64,000 bases of DNA from Vibrio sp. ES.051 (GTDB taxonomy: Bacteria > Pseudomonadota > Gammaproteobacteria > Enterobacterales > Vibrionaceae). Below the pieces are notes generated by a model that had not been told where the DNA came from, did not search any database, and was given only the letters and a program-made list of their open reading frames with translations. Shown here piece by piece: positions 8,717 to 18,050 of the stretch. A program made the translations under genes and the position numbers. The DNA lies in assembly GCF_002563795.1 (NCBI RefSeq), contig NZ_PDJL01000004.1, forward strand, positions 372,001 through 436,000, in the 5' to 3' direction. Positions within the stretch are counted from its first letter, which is position 1. Every line of letters begins with the position of its first letter.

Positions 8717-9940
8717 CTAGCCCAATACACTCATTAAGTTAAAGATTGGCAAGTACATTGCTGTCACTAATCCGCCCACGACGACACCAAGAAAAACGAT
8801 AATAAGTGGCTCTAGAATTTTACTTAAGTTATCGACGGTGTTGTCGACTTCAAACTCGTAGATCGTTGCAACTTTATTGAGCATATCGTCTAGTCGACCA
8901 GATTCTTCACCGATCATGACCATTTGTAATACCAGTTCAGGGAAGACATTACAGTTACGCATAGCGACATACATTGGCATTCCTGCGGCGGTATCACGAT
9001 AAACTTCTTCAATCGCCAGTTGGTAATGCATATTACCTGACGTTTTGGACGTGGTTTTTAAGCTAGTAAGAATCGGAATACCAGCGGTGAAGCTGGTGGC
9101 GAGTGTTCGGCTAAATTTAGCAATAGCCGCTTTTGAGAGTACCGGACCAAGCACGGGAAATTTTAACACTGAGCGGTTCAGCATCAAGCGGAAAGAGTCG
9201 GAACGCTTGGCCAGTATTCGAGCCGAAAGAAACAAACTTACCGCCCCAAACCCAATAAAGGGGCTCCAGTTTTGTGTCCAAGCTGAAAGGTCTAACACTT
9301 GTCTGGTAAACCAAGGTAACTCTGCACCAAAACCGACAAACATTTTTTCAAATTCTGGGATCACTTTGGTCAACATTAGATAGGAAACCCCAAGTGCAAC
9401 CAAAATAACCATCGCAGGATAAATCAATGCTTTGATCACTTTTGCTCGCAGTTGTTCATCCTTTTCGCGATAAGTAGCAAGACGCTCGAAGACTTCCGCT
9501 AAGTTACCGGATTGTTCACCTGTGGCAATTAAATCAGTATAAAGTGGGTCGAAATGTGAGCTTGCGGTACGCATCGCTTTGGAGATCGGAGTACCTGCCT
9601 CTACAGCACGCGTAACATTCATTAATATTGACTTCATCTCCGCTTTTTTGTGGTTGTCAGACACCAGTTTTAAGGCTTGAACTAATGGTACGCCCGTCAC
9701 CAGCATTGTGGAGATTTGGCGAGTAAAAATCGTGATGTCTTTACCTTTGACTCGGTGACTCAGTTTGGTCAAAAAAGAGATGCTGCTTTTTTTAAGTTTT
9801 TTGATCTTGATATGCTGTGCATCTAAGCGTTCTCGAACTTCTATTTCGGTCATCGCTAAGGTTTGTCCAGAGGTCTTTTTTCCTGCGCTATTAATGCCTT
9901 TCCAGCGGAAGTTTTTGAGTTGTGGCGTTGTGGTCTTCAT
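8717..9940 (-). CDS. pilC: Type IV pilus inner-membrane platform protein PilC
   Basis: A 407-residue GspF/PilC family protein with two repeated cytoplasmic domains (around residues 70-190 and 270-395) and three membrane segments. Conserved stretches are [19 protein letters not shown] in the first repeat and [19 protein letters not shown] in the second, each with the family's trailing GESGRL/GEQSGNL-type motif. It couples the PilB motor to the pilus base. It lies between pilB (29 bp upstream) and pilD in the conserved chitin-regulated pilus (ChiRP) locus of Vibrio. Confidence 0.97.
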   Translation of the reverse strand: MKTTTPQLKNFRWKGINSAGKKTSGQTLAMTEIEVRERLDAQHIKIKKLKKSSISFLTKLSHRVKGKDITIFTRQISTMLVTGVPLVQALKLVSDNHKKAEMKSILMNVTRAVEAGTPISKAMRTASSHFDPLYTDLIATGEQSGNLAEVFERLATYREKDEQLRAKVIKALIYPAMVILVALGVSYLMLTKVIPEFEKMFVGFGAELPWFTRQVLDLSAWTQNWSPFIGFGAVSLFLSARILAKRSDSFRLMLNRSVLKFPVLGPVLSKAAIAKFSRTLATSFTAGIPILTSLKTTSKTSGNMHYQLAIEEVYRDTAAGMPMYVAMRNCNVFPELVLQMVMIGEESGRLDDMLNKVATIYEFEVDNTVDNLSKILEPLIIVFLGVVVGGLVTAMYLPIFNLMSVLG

Positions 9941-9969
9941 AGGGATTGACTGCTGATTAGAGGATTAAA

Positions 9970-11655
9970 TTAAAAATAAAGCACACGCTGTAGCTCGTTA
10001 AAGCACGTGATTCCTTGTTTCAGTTTTTCTATGCCAGACATTTGCAGTGTGTGCATGCCGTTGGCGATGGCGAGCTTTTCGAGTTCATGAACAGAGGCGC
10101 CTTTGATGAGCGCTCCGGATAGTGATTCATCAAAGCGCATGACTTCGTAAATACCTGTACGGCCAGAATAGCCATGGGTGCATTCGTTGCAGCCACTAGG
10201 GTTGGCTTTAAAAAGGTTATCAGTCGATTGAATACCCAGGTGTTGCAGCTGAACGGTAAGCTCTTGAGGTTGTTTACACTGAGAACAAAGTTTACGCGCT
10301 AGACGTTGGGCAATAATCAAGCTGAGAGAAGAAGAAAGGTTAAAACTTTCGATGCCCATATTGGATAAGCGGATAACGGTTTCAGCCGCCGAGTTGGTAT
10401 GCAAGGTAGAAAGGACCAAGTGACCGGTTTGTGCGGCTTTTATTGCGATTTCAGCGGTATCGAGGTCACGAATTTCACCGACCATGACCACATCAGGGTC
10501 TTGGCGTAGAAAAGATCGCAAAGCCTCCGCGAAACCAAAGCCGATCTTAGACTGAACTTGAACTTGATTGATACCAGACAGATTTATTTCTACCGGATCT
10601 TCAGCTGTAGAGATATTGATTTCAGGCTTGTTGAGGATGTTCAGCCCAGTGTACAAGGAGACGGTTTTGCCGCTCCCGGTTGGTCCCGTCATGAGGATCA
10701 TGCCTTGTGGACGGCGCAGTGCATCAAGATACAACTGCTTTTGCTGCTCGCTATAACCCAGTTTGTCGATATCCAATGATGCCGAGCTGCTGTCGAGCAG
10801 ACGTAATACGATCTTTTCACCAAACAGAGTGGGCAACGTTGATACACGCATATCAATGGCGGTGTCTTGATTTAGCTTTAATTTGATGCGTCCATCTTGC
10901 GGTAAACGTCGCTCGGCAATATCCAGCTTGGATAAAATTTTAACTCGAGCCGATAAACGCCGGCTCAAATGGCTTGGAGGCTGTTGCGTTTCGATCAAAA
11001 TACCATCGCAGCGCAGACGAACGCGGAACATTTTTTCATATGGCTCAAAGTGAATGTCAGACGCGCCTTTACGCACCGCATCGAGCAAAATTTGGTTGAT
11101 GTAGCGGCTCACCGGCGATTCGTCTTGGCTTAAGTCCTCGATGTTTTCAATTTCATCGGCGCCGACATCGACCAAGTTGGCCAGCTCTTCTTGGTTGATC
11201 TCCTTTAATCCCGACTTGTCTTGGCTGAGCGAGCGCCCATACAAGCGTCGAATCGCGGCGCTGAGTTCACGACAATCGGCCAATACCAGTTCGATTTGTA
11301 AACCGGTAGCAAAGCGGAAGTCATCTTCGGCTTGCTGGTTGGTCGGATCGGCAATGGCTAGTAATAGGGTGGAAGCGCTGCGCTGCAGCGGCAGCGCATG
11401 GTGGCTGGTGATTAATTCACGTAGACCGAGCTGTTGACACAGCGATGAGTATTGGTGCTGAGCGAGCTCAGCTCGGGTTAGGCCAAAGGTCTCACTCAAG
11501 TGCTCAACAAGTTCGCTTGAGGTGAAAAAACCAGAAACGAGCAACGCCTCCGGCATCGAAATGCCGGAGGCGTTCACTTGCTCAAGTAACGATTCTTCTT
11601 GGGTAAAGGTTAGTAACCCTTTTTGACGAAGAACCGTTGAGAGGTTGGTGTGCAT
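9970..11655 (-). CDS. pilB: Type IV pilus extension ATPase PilB
   Basis: Hexameric ATPase that drives pilus extension. The start at 11655 gives 561 residues (MHTNLSTVLRQKGLLTF), two bases after the pilA stop, consistent with coupled translation. An N-terminal MshEN/GspE-N domain is followed by the GspE catalytic core: GPTGSGKTVSLYTGL (Walker A), RDPDVVMVGEIRDLDTAEIA (Walker B with Asp and His boxes), and a zinc-binding pair of CxxC motifs (CSQC and CNEC). Seven residues upstream of the chosen start are also open but would overlap pilA. In Vibrio this locus is needed for DNA uptake during chitin-induced competence. Confidence 0.97.
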   Translation of the reverse strand: MHTNLSTVLRQKGLLTFTQEESLLEQVNASGISMPEALLVSGFFTSSELVEHLSETFGLTRAELAQHQYSSLCQQLGLRELITSHHALPLQRSASTLLLAIADPTNQQAEDDFRFATGLQIELVLADCRELSAAIRRLYGRSLSQDKSGLKEINQEELANLVDVGADEIENIEDLSQDESPVSRYINQILLDAVRKGASDIHFEPYEKMFRVRLRCDGILIETQQPPSHLSRRLSARVKILSKLDIAERRLPQDGRIKLKLNQDTAIDMRVSTLPTLFGEKIVLRLLDSSSASLDIDKLGYSEQQKQLYLDALRRPQGMILMTGPTGSGKTVSLYTGLNILNKPEINISTAEDPVEINLSGINQVQVQSKIGFGFAEALRSFLRQDPDVVMVGEIRDLDTAEIAIKAAQTGHLVLSTLHTNSAAETVIRLSNMGIESFNLSSSLSLIIAQRLARKLCSQCKQPQELTVQLQHLGIQSTDNLFKANPSGCNECTHGYSGRTGIYEVMRFDESLSGALIKGASVHELEKLAIANGMHTLQMSGIEKLKQGITCFNELQRVLYF

Positions 11656-11657
11656 TA

Positions 11658-12095
11658 CTAATAAGTATCTAGGCAACTATTTGGTCTTGAGTCAGTAGGT
11701 ATGTTCTTAGTTGCGCATGTCCAGCCAGTGCTATTGTTTTTTGTATACTTTATTGATGCAGTAGAGCTTTTTAAGCTACCTTGGTCGAACGCAAAGGTTG
11801 CAGTGCCACCGCTCGTTGCTGTTGCCAAAGTAAGTACACCAAGCGAGTTCATATCTTGAGTTCCACCAACTAGGTTGGCGTTAGTAGGAAAATTGCCACC
11901 ATTTTCTTGCTGGTACATGTCGATGTTTGTTAGTAAACCACGAACAGTAGCAGCAGCAGTTGCTACTTCTGTTTTTTGAACGTAATTTTGGTACGCAGGA
12001 ATAGCTACTGCCGAAAGTACCCCAATAATCGCCACTACGATCATCAATTCAATCAGGGTAAAACCCTGCTGTTTTTTTTGTTTCACGTTTTTCAT
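11658..12095 (-). CDS. pilA: Type IV major pilin PilA
   Basis: A 145-residue class IVa prepilin. The short charged leader [11 protein letters not shown] is cut by PilD before [20 protein letters not shown], with the required Glu at mature position 5. The variable globular head carries a C-terminal disulphide pair, the Cys in GWTCATK and the Cys in NSCLDTY. The head sequence is low in identity between vibrios, so it is useful for typing. It is the first gene of the pilABCD cluster. The upstream 264 bp up to nadC hold the nadC terminator and no other gene. Confidence 0.96.
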   Translation of the reverse strand: MKNVKQKKQQGFTLIELMIVVAIIGVLSAVAIPAYQNYVQKTEVATAAATVRGLLTNIDMYQQENGGNFPTNANLVGGTQDMNSLGVLTLATATSGGTATFAFDQGSLKSSTASIKYTKNNSTGWTCATKNIPTDSRPNSCLDTY

Positions 12096-12267
12096 ATCTG
12101 TAACCCTTTCTTCTTCATGAATAATGCGAGTGCATTAAGGAGAGATTATGAAGAGTGAACAGGGATGAAAATGGGGACGAGGCGGGCACTCGAGTGAGAT
12201 ACAACTCTTTAGCGTTAAGTTGCACCAAGTGGGCAGGGTTTTGCGAGTGATGTATTTATATCGAGGA

Positions 12268-12294
12268 TAAAAACAAAGGGCCAAGTGGCCCTTT
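12268..12294 (-). terminator. Terminator of nadC
   Basis: On the minus strand, AAAGGGCCA and TGGCCCTTT form a 9-bp stem around a 2-nt apex (the inner pairs probably open), followed by GTTTTTATCC. It lies 66 bp past the nadC stop and separates nadC from pilA. Confidence 0.8.
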
Positions 12295-12359
12295 ATTAAT
12301 GATTGGTTGCTGATAAGTTACTGAATTATATATTTTAAATTTACATTATATTGTGTTGA

Positions 12360-13313
<954 letters not shown>

Positions 13314-13319
13314 TTAATT

Positions 13320-13578
13320 TAGGGTCTGTTGACCTTTCAAGCTGATTTTTGCAGCAGTTTGTGGGGGCTTTATACAAGGCAGAGGCTTTGAAATGTAGTT
13401 GCTCTACCTGATAAAGCCGTAGAAAGCAGCCACAAACGCTGCCCGAAGGGTTCGGCTAACAGCGTTTTACTCTTTGTTGAGAGGATTTTGCTTAGAATGC
13501 TAGGCTACAAACCTCTCGCCGCGATTAAATCGCTTTTATCTCGAACAAAATTTAACCGTGAAAGGTTAACAGACCCTA
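13320..13578. mobile_element. Candidate MITE / structured repeat between nadC and ampD
   Basis: About 259 bp bounded by AGGGTCTGTTGACCTTTC (13321-13338) and its near-perfect inverse GAAAGGTTAACAGACCCT (13560-13577), one mismatch in 18. A TA dinucleotide at each outer end (13320-13321 and 13577-13578) could be a target duplication. The interior can fold extensively: GCAGCAGTTTGTGG (13351-13364) pairs with CCACAAACGCTGC (13430-13442), and a nested GTAG-TTGCT-CTAC hairpin lies inside. It encodes no transposase. From memory, similar elements recur in Vibrio genomes, but this window holds only this copy, so multicopy status is unproven here. It ends 17 bp before the ampD start codon. Confidence 0.6.
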
Positions 13579-13595
13579 CAACTAGAGAGGTTGAT

Positions 13596-14147
13596 ATGCG
13601 CCCAATTATCGAGAATGGCTGGCTGACACAGGCAAAGCATGTTCCGTCACCATTTTTTGATGCCCGCTCTGATATAAACGACATCTCTCTGCTGGTTGTA
13701 CACAACATCAGTTTGCCACCAGGCCATTTTGGTGGGAGTTATATAGAAGACTTTTTTACCGGCAACCTAGATCCTAATGCCCACCCATTTTTTGACGTAA
13801 TTCACAAAATGGGCGTTTCAGCGCACTGCCTGATTAAGAGAAATGGCGAAGTCGTTCAATTTGTTTCTTTTCTTGATAGAGCGTGGCATGCAGGCCAATC
13901 CAGTTTTGCAGGGAGAGCGTGTTGTAATGATTATTCCATTGGTATCGAGCTCGAAGGAACAGAATTTACGGCCTATACAGAACTGCAATATCAAGCACTT
14001 GCAGAATTGACTCTCACCATAATGCAGCACTACCCACAAGTGACTCAACCAAGAATCACAGGGCATCAATACATCGCACCTTTGAGAAAGAGCGATCCTG
14101 GTCTAAGCTTTGATTGGGTGAAATATAGACAGCTAATACAAGGTTAG
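13596..14147 (+). CDS. ampD: 1,6-anhydro-N-acetylmuramyl-L-alanine amidase AmpD
   Basis: Cytoplasmic zinc amidase of cell-wall recycling; it releases stem peptides from anhydro-muropeptides and so controls AmpR-type beta-lactamase induction where present. It is 183 residues from the ATG at 13596 (MRPIIENGWLTQAK), with AGAGAGG upstream. The frame is open further upstream, but that part lies inside the repeat element. Amidase_2 motifs: LLVVHNISLPPG with a zinc His, the NDYSIGIELEG core, and ITGHQYIAPLRKSDPG with the second zinc His and the Asp ligand. No signal peptide, as expected for the cytoplasmic AmpD type. Confidence 0.96.
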   Translation: MRPIIENGWLTQAKHVPSPFFDARSDINDISLLVVHNISLPPGHFGGSYIEDFFTGNLDPNAHPFFDVIHKMGVSAHCLIKRNGEVVQFVSFLDRAWHAGQSSFAGRACCNDYSIGIELEGTEFTAYTELQYQALAELTLTIMQHYPQVTQPRITGHQYIAPLRKSDPGLSFDWVKYRQLIQG

Positions 14148-14186
14148 TTTGTAGCGAAAGTGTAAACTCAAAAAAGCGAAATAAAT

Positions 14187-14215
14187 AAGGCATACGATCT
14201 AGTATGCCTTTTTTT
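14187..14215 (+). terminator. Terminator of ampD
   Basis: AAGGCATAC (14187-14195) and GTATGCCTT (14202-14210) form a 9-bp stem with a 6-nt loop, followed by a run of T. Confidence 0.92.
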
Positions 14216-14369
14216 GATACCAGAAATATTAATGATTGTTAAAAGTTAACGACATTTTTCATGCGTTCGCATGGCTTTTGATGAATAAATAGGCTGATAA
14301 TTTTGTCATTTTCTGTATTTCTTTGCCAAAATCGCTAGCACGTCGACTTCCCATTTGTATGCTTTATGT

Positions 14370-14386
14370 AATTGGTCATACCAATT
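14370..14386. promoter_or_regulatory. PdhR-type operator, distal
   Basis: AATTGGTCATACCAATT is a perfect inverted repeat around a 3-bp centre and matches the known PdhR consensus (ATTGGTnnnACCAAT). It lies 167 bp before the pdhR start. Confidence 0.8.
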
Positions 14387-14507
14387 CTATTGCTGTTTTA
14401 ATGGTCGATTGTTAATGGAGTGTTGGAGTCAGGCTCGTTCTATGATTTGGGTCAAATTTTGGCTGGACAGTGACGTTTTTATTATGTTAATTTCTGCACC
14501 AACTTAA

Positions 14508-14524
14508 AATTGGTATTACCAATT
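14508..14524. promoter_or_regulatory. PdhR-type operator, proximal
   Basis: AATTGGTATTACCAATT is a second perfect copy of the PdhR consensus, 28 bp before the pdhR start and just downstream of the candidate -10. This position would let PdhR block early transcription, with pyruvate relieving it. Confidence 0.85.
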
Positions 14525-14552
14525 ACCTGTAAGAGTAGAAGAACAATAATTT

Positions 14553-15320
14553 ATGGCTTATCAAAGGATTCGTCAGCCAAAGCTCTCTGATGTTATAGAA
14601 CAAGAGTTAGAAAGGCTGATTGTGGAAGGAACATTGTCTCCGGGGCAACAATTGCCCCCCGAGCGCGAACTGGCAAGACAGTTCGATGTGTCTCGTCCTT
14701 CAATCCGGGAAGCTATTCAACGCTTGGAAGCGAAACGTCTGTTAACTCGTCGTCAAGGCGGCGGGACATACGTAAGTGAAAATATCTGGAAAAGCTTTTC
14801 AGATCCCTTGCTAAATTTATTGTCTAGCCATTCTGAAACCCAGCTTGATGTGCTTGAGTCTCGTCATGCAATGGAAGGGATTTCAGCTTACTTTGCAGCT
14901 TTACGGGGTACCGAAGAAGATTTTGCACGTATTCAAGGTTGTCTTGAGCGGATCAGTAAACAGCAAGCAAACAACGATATTGAAGCAGAGTCAGCAGAAG
15001 TGATGCAGTTTTTGATTGCTTTAACAGAAGCCGCTCACAACGTCGTTCTGCTGCATATTATTCGTAGCTTAGCCCCCTTGCTTGAGCAAAATATACTACA
15101 AAATTTCAAATTACTACGTCGCCGCCCTGAAGCGGTTGAGAAAGTGAGTAAACACCGAGCCAATATCGTGGATGCGATTGTTTCTGGTCAGCCTGAAAAG
15201 GCGCGAGAAATGTCCCACTCGCACTTGGCTTATATCGAAGAAACATTGTTGGATTTGACTCGAGAAGAGTCTCGACGAGAGCGTTCTCTACGTCGAATTC
15301 AGCAGGGTAACGACTCGTAG
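14553..15320 (+). CDS. pdhR: Pyruvate dehydrogenase complex repressor PdhR
   Basis: A 255-residue GntR/FadR-family repressor that releases DNA on binding pyruvate. The N-terminal winged helix-turn-helix shows [25 protein letters not shown] and [14 protein letters not shown]. The C-terminal FCD ligand domain covers about residues 90-240. Two perfect PdhR-type sites lie directly upstream, so it almost certainly controls its own operon. The order pdhR-aceE-aceF-lpdA is the same as in E. coli; aceE starts 47 bp downstream. Confidence 0.97.
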   Translation: MAYQRIRQPKLSDVIEQELERLIVEGTLSPGQQLPPERELARQFDVSRPSIREAIQRLEAKRLLTRRQGGGTYVSENIWKSFSDPLLNLLSSHSETQLDVLESRHAMEGISAYFAALRGTEEDFARIQGCLERISKQQANNDIEAESAEVMQFLIALTEAAHNVVLLHIIRSLAPLLEQNILQNFKLLRRRPEAVEKVSKHRANIVDAIVSGQPEKAREMSHSHLAYIEETLLDLTREESRRERSLRRIQQGNDS

Positions 15321-15367
15321 AGCGTTACTTAAATAAGTAGATCCAACCAACAGAAGGATAGATCGCC

Positions 15368-18031
15368 ATGTCTGATATGAAGCATGACGTAGATGCACTG
15401 GAAACTCAAGAATGGCTACAAGCGCTTGAGTCAGTTGTACGTGAAGAAGGTCTAGAGCGTGCTCAATTCTTATTAGAGCAAGTTCTAGACAAAGCACGTC
15501 TAGACGGTGTTGATATGCCAACAGGTATCACAACTAACTACATCAATACGATTCCTGCAGACCAAGAGCCAGCTTACCCTGGTGACACAACACTTGAGCG
15601 CCGTATTCGTTCCATTATCCGTTGGAACGCCATCATGATCGTCCTACGCGCTTCTAAGAAAGACCTAGAGTTGGGCGGCCACATGGCGTCTTTCCAGTCT
15701 TCTGCTGCATTCTACGAAACATGTTTCAACCACTTCTTCCGTGCACCAAACGAGAAGGATGGTGGTGACCTAGTTTATTACCAAGGTCACATTTCACCGG
15801 GTGTTTACTCGCGTGCATTCGTTGAAGGTCGTCTAACTGAAGAGCAGCTAGACAACTTCCGTCAAGAAGTGGACGGCAAAGGTATTCCTTCATACCCGCA
15901 CCCTAAACTGATGCCTGAATTCTGGCAGTTCCCAACGGTATCGATGGGCCTAGGTCCTATCGCCTCTATCTACCAAGCTCGTTTCCTTAAATACCTAGAC
16001 GGCCGTGGTATGAAAGACACGTCTGAACAGCGTGTATACGCGTTTCTAGGCGATGGCGAGATGGATGAGCCAGAATCACGTGGCGCAATCTCTTTCGCTG
16101 CGCGTGAGAAGCTAGACAACCTATGTTTCCTCATCAACTGTAACCTTCAGCGTCTAGACGGCCCTGTAATGGGTAACGGTAAGATCATTCAAGAACTTGA
16201 AGGTCTATTCAAAGGTGCTGGCTGGAACGTAGTGAAGGTAATCTGGGGTAATAACTGGGATGCACTACTTGCCAAAGATACGTCTGGTAAGCTTCTGCAG
16301 CTGATGAACGAAACCATCGATGGCGACTACCAAACCTTCAAATCAAAAGATGGCGCGTACGTACGTGAGCACTTCTTTGGTAAATACCCAGAGACAGCGG
16401 CACTTGTTGCAGACATGACTGACGATGAAATCTTCGCACTTAAGCGTGGTGGTCACGAGTCATCTAAGCTTTACGCGGCATACAAAAATGCAGCAGAAAC
16501 TAAAGGCCGTCCAACCGTCATCTTAGCGAAGACGGTTAAAGGTTACGGCATGGGTGAAGCGGCTGAAGGTAAAAACATCGCGCACCAAGTTAAGAAAATG
16601 GATATGACTCACGTATTACACCTACGTGATCGCCTAGGCCTACAAGAGCTTCTGACTGACGAAGCAGTGCAAGAGCTGCCGTACCTGAAACTTGAAGAAG
16701 GTTCAAAAGAGTACGAATACCTACACGCTCGTCGTAAAGCGCTACACGGTTACACGCCGCAGCGTCTACCAAAATTCACTCAAGAATTCATCGTTCCTGA
16801 GCTAGAAGAATTCAAGCCGCTACTAGAAGAACAGAAGCGTGATATCTCTTCTACTATGGCATTCGTACGTGCACTAAACGTTCTACTTAAGAACAAGAAC
16901 ATTGGTAAGAACATCGTTCCTATCATTGCTGATGAAGCACGTACATTCGGTATGGAAGGCCTGTTCCGCCAAATCGGTATTTACAACCCACATGGCCAGA
17001 CTTACACACCGGAAGACCGTGGCGTGGTTTCTTACTACAAAGAAGCGACTTCAGGTCAGGTTCTACAAGAAGGTATCAACGAACTAGGCGCTATGTCTTC
17101 ATGGGTTGCGGCGGCAACGTCATACTCGACCAACGATCTACCAATGATTCCGTTCTACATCTACTACTCAATGTTCGGCTTCCAACGCGTTGGCGACATG
17201 GCGTGGATGGCTGGTGACCAACAAGCACGTGGTTTCCTACTAGGTGCAACCGCTGGTCGTACAACGTTGAACGGTGAAGGTCTACAGCACGAAGACGGCC
17301 ACTCGCACATTTTGGCGGGTACAGTTCCTAACTGTATTTCTTACGACCCAACATTCGCGTACGAAGTTGCAGTCATCATGCAAGACGGTATCCGTCGCAT
17401 GTACGGTCCAGAACAAGAAAACGTGTTCTACTATCTAACACTAATGAACGAAAACTACGCAATGCCAGCAATGCCAGAAGGCGCTGAAGAAGGCATTCGT
17501 AAAGGTATCTACAAGCTAGAAACCTACGTTGGTGACAAGGCTAAAGTTCAGCTAATGAGCTCTGGTACTATCATGAATGAAGTACGCAAAGCAGCTCAAA
17601 TCCTAAGCGAAGAGTACGGTGTTGCTTCTGATGTTTACTCAGTAACGTCATTCAACGAATTGACTCGTGATGGTCAGAATGCTGAGCGTTTCAACATGCT
17701 TCACCCAGAAGCAGAAGCGAAAGTACCTTACATCCAAACAGTAATGGGCAGTGAGCCAGCTATCGCAGCAACTGACTACATGAAGAACTACGCAGAGCAG
17801 GTTCGTGGATTCATTCCTGCTGAGTCTTTCAAAGTTCTTGGTACGGATGGCTTCGGTCGTTCAGACAGCCGTGAAAACCTACGTCGTCACTTCGAAGTGA
17901 ACGCAGGTTACGTCGTAGTAGCAGCGCTAACTGAACTAGCGAAACGTGGCGAAGTTGAGAAATCTGTAGTTGCAGAAGCAATTAAGAAATTCGACATCGA
18001 CACAGAGAAAACAAACCCGCTATACGCTTAA
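15368..18031 (+). CDS. aceE: Pyruvate dehydrogenase E1 component (homodimeric)
   Basis: Thiamine-diphosphate-dependent decarboxylase that forms hydroxyethyl-ThDP from pyruvate and reductively acetylates the E2 lipoyl groups. At 887 residues it equals the E. coli AceE length. The ThDP/Mg signature is GDGEMDEPESRGAISFAARE through NLCFLINCNLQRLDGPV. HEDGHSH and GFGRSDSRENLRRHFEV near the C-terminus are typical of the homodimeric E1. Strong AAGGA ribosome binding site. Codon use is biased in the way of highly expressed genes (many CTA Leu and CGT Arg codons). aceF follows after 19 bp. Confidence 0.98.
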   Translation: MSDMKHDVDALETQEWLQALESVVREEGLERAQFLLEQVLDKARLDGVDMPTGITTNYINTIPADQEPAYPGDTTLERRIRSIIRWNAIMIVLRASKKDLELGGHMASFQSSAAFYETCFNHFFRAPNEKDGGDLVYYQGHISPGVYSRAFVEGRLTEEQLDNFRQEVDGKGIPSYPHPKLMPEFWQFPTVSMGLGPIASIYQARFLKYLDGRGMKDTSEQRVYAFLGDGEMDEPESRGAISFAAREKLDNLCFLINCNLQRLDGPVMGNGKIIQELEGLFKGAGWNVVKVIWGNNWDALLAKDTSGKLLQLMNETIDGDYQTFKSKDGAYVREHFFGKYPETAALVADMTDDEIFALKRGGHESSKLYAAYKNAAETKGRPTVILAKTVKGYGMGEAAEGKNIAHQVKKMDMTHVLHLRDRLGLQELLTDEAVQELPYLKLEEGSKEYEYLHARRKALHGYTPQRLPKFTQEFIVPELEEFKPLLEEQKRDISSTMAFVRALNVLLKNKNIGKNIVPIIADEARTFGMEGLFRQIGIYNPHGQTYTPEDRGVVSYYKEATSGQVLQEGINELGAMSSWVAAATSYSTNDLPMIPFYIYYSMFGFQRVGDMAWMAGDQQARGFLLGATAGRTTLNGEGLQHEDGHSHILAGTVPNCISYDPTFAYEVAVIMQDGIRRMYGPEQENVFYYLTLMNENYAMPAMPEGAEEGIRKGIYKLETYVGDKAKVQLMSSGTIMNEVRKAAQILSEEYGVASDVYSVTSFNELTRDGQNAERFNMLHPEAEAKVPYIQTVMGSEPAIAATDYMKNYAEQVRGFIPAESFKVLGTDGFGRSDSRENLRRHFEVNAGYVVVAALTELAKRGEVEKSVVAEAIKKFDIDTEKTNPLYA

Positions 18032-18050
18032 TTAAGAAGGTAGATAAGAA

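Larger units (their letters stand above)
14148..14552. other. 405-bp intergenic region between ampD and pdhR
   Basis: It holds the ampD terminator at its left end and two PdhR-type operators (described separately). A candidate promoter for pdhR is TTGGCT (14459-14464) with TATGTT (14483-14488), 18 bp apart. I see nothing recognisable in 14216-14369. Confidence 0.7.

Noticed and set aside
12187..12196. Palindrome CACTCGAGTG upstream of pilA
   Set aside because: Short and isolated; no match to a regulator site I know, including CRP.
13488..13595. N-terminal extension of AmpD (about 36 codons)
   Set aside because: This stretch is the right half of the repeat element; AmpD similarity and a good ribosome binding site begin at 13596.
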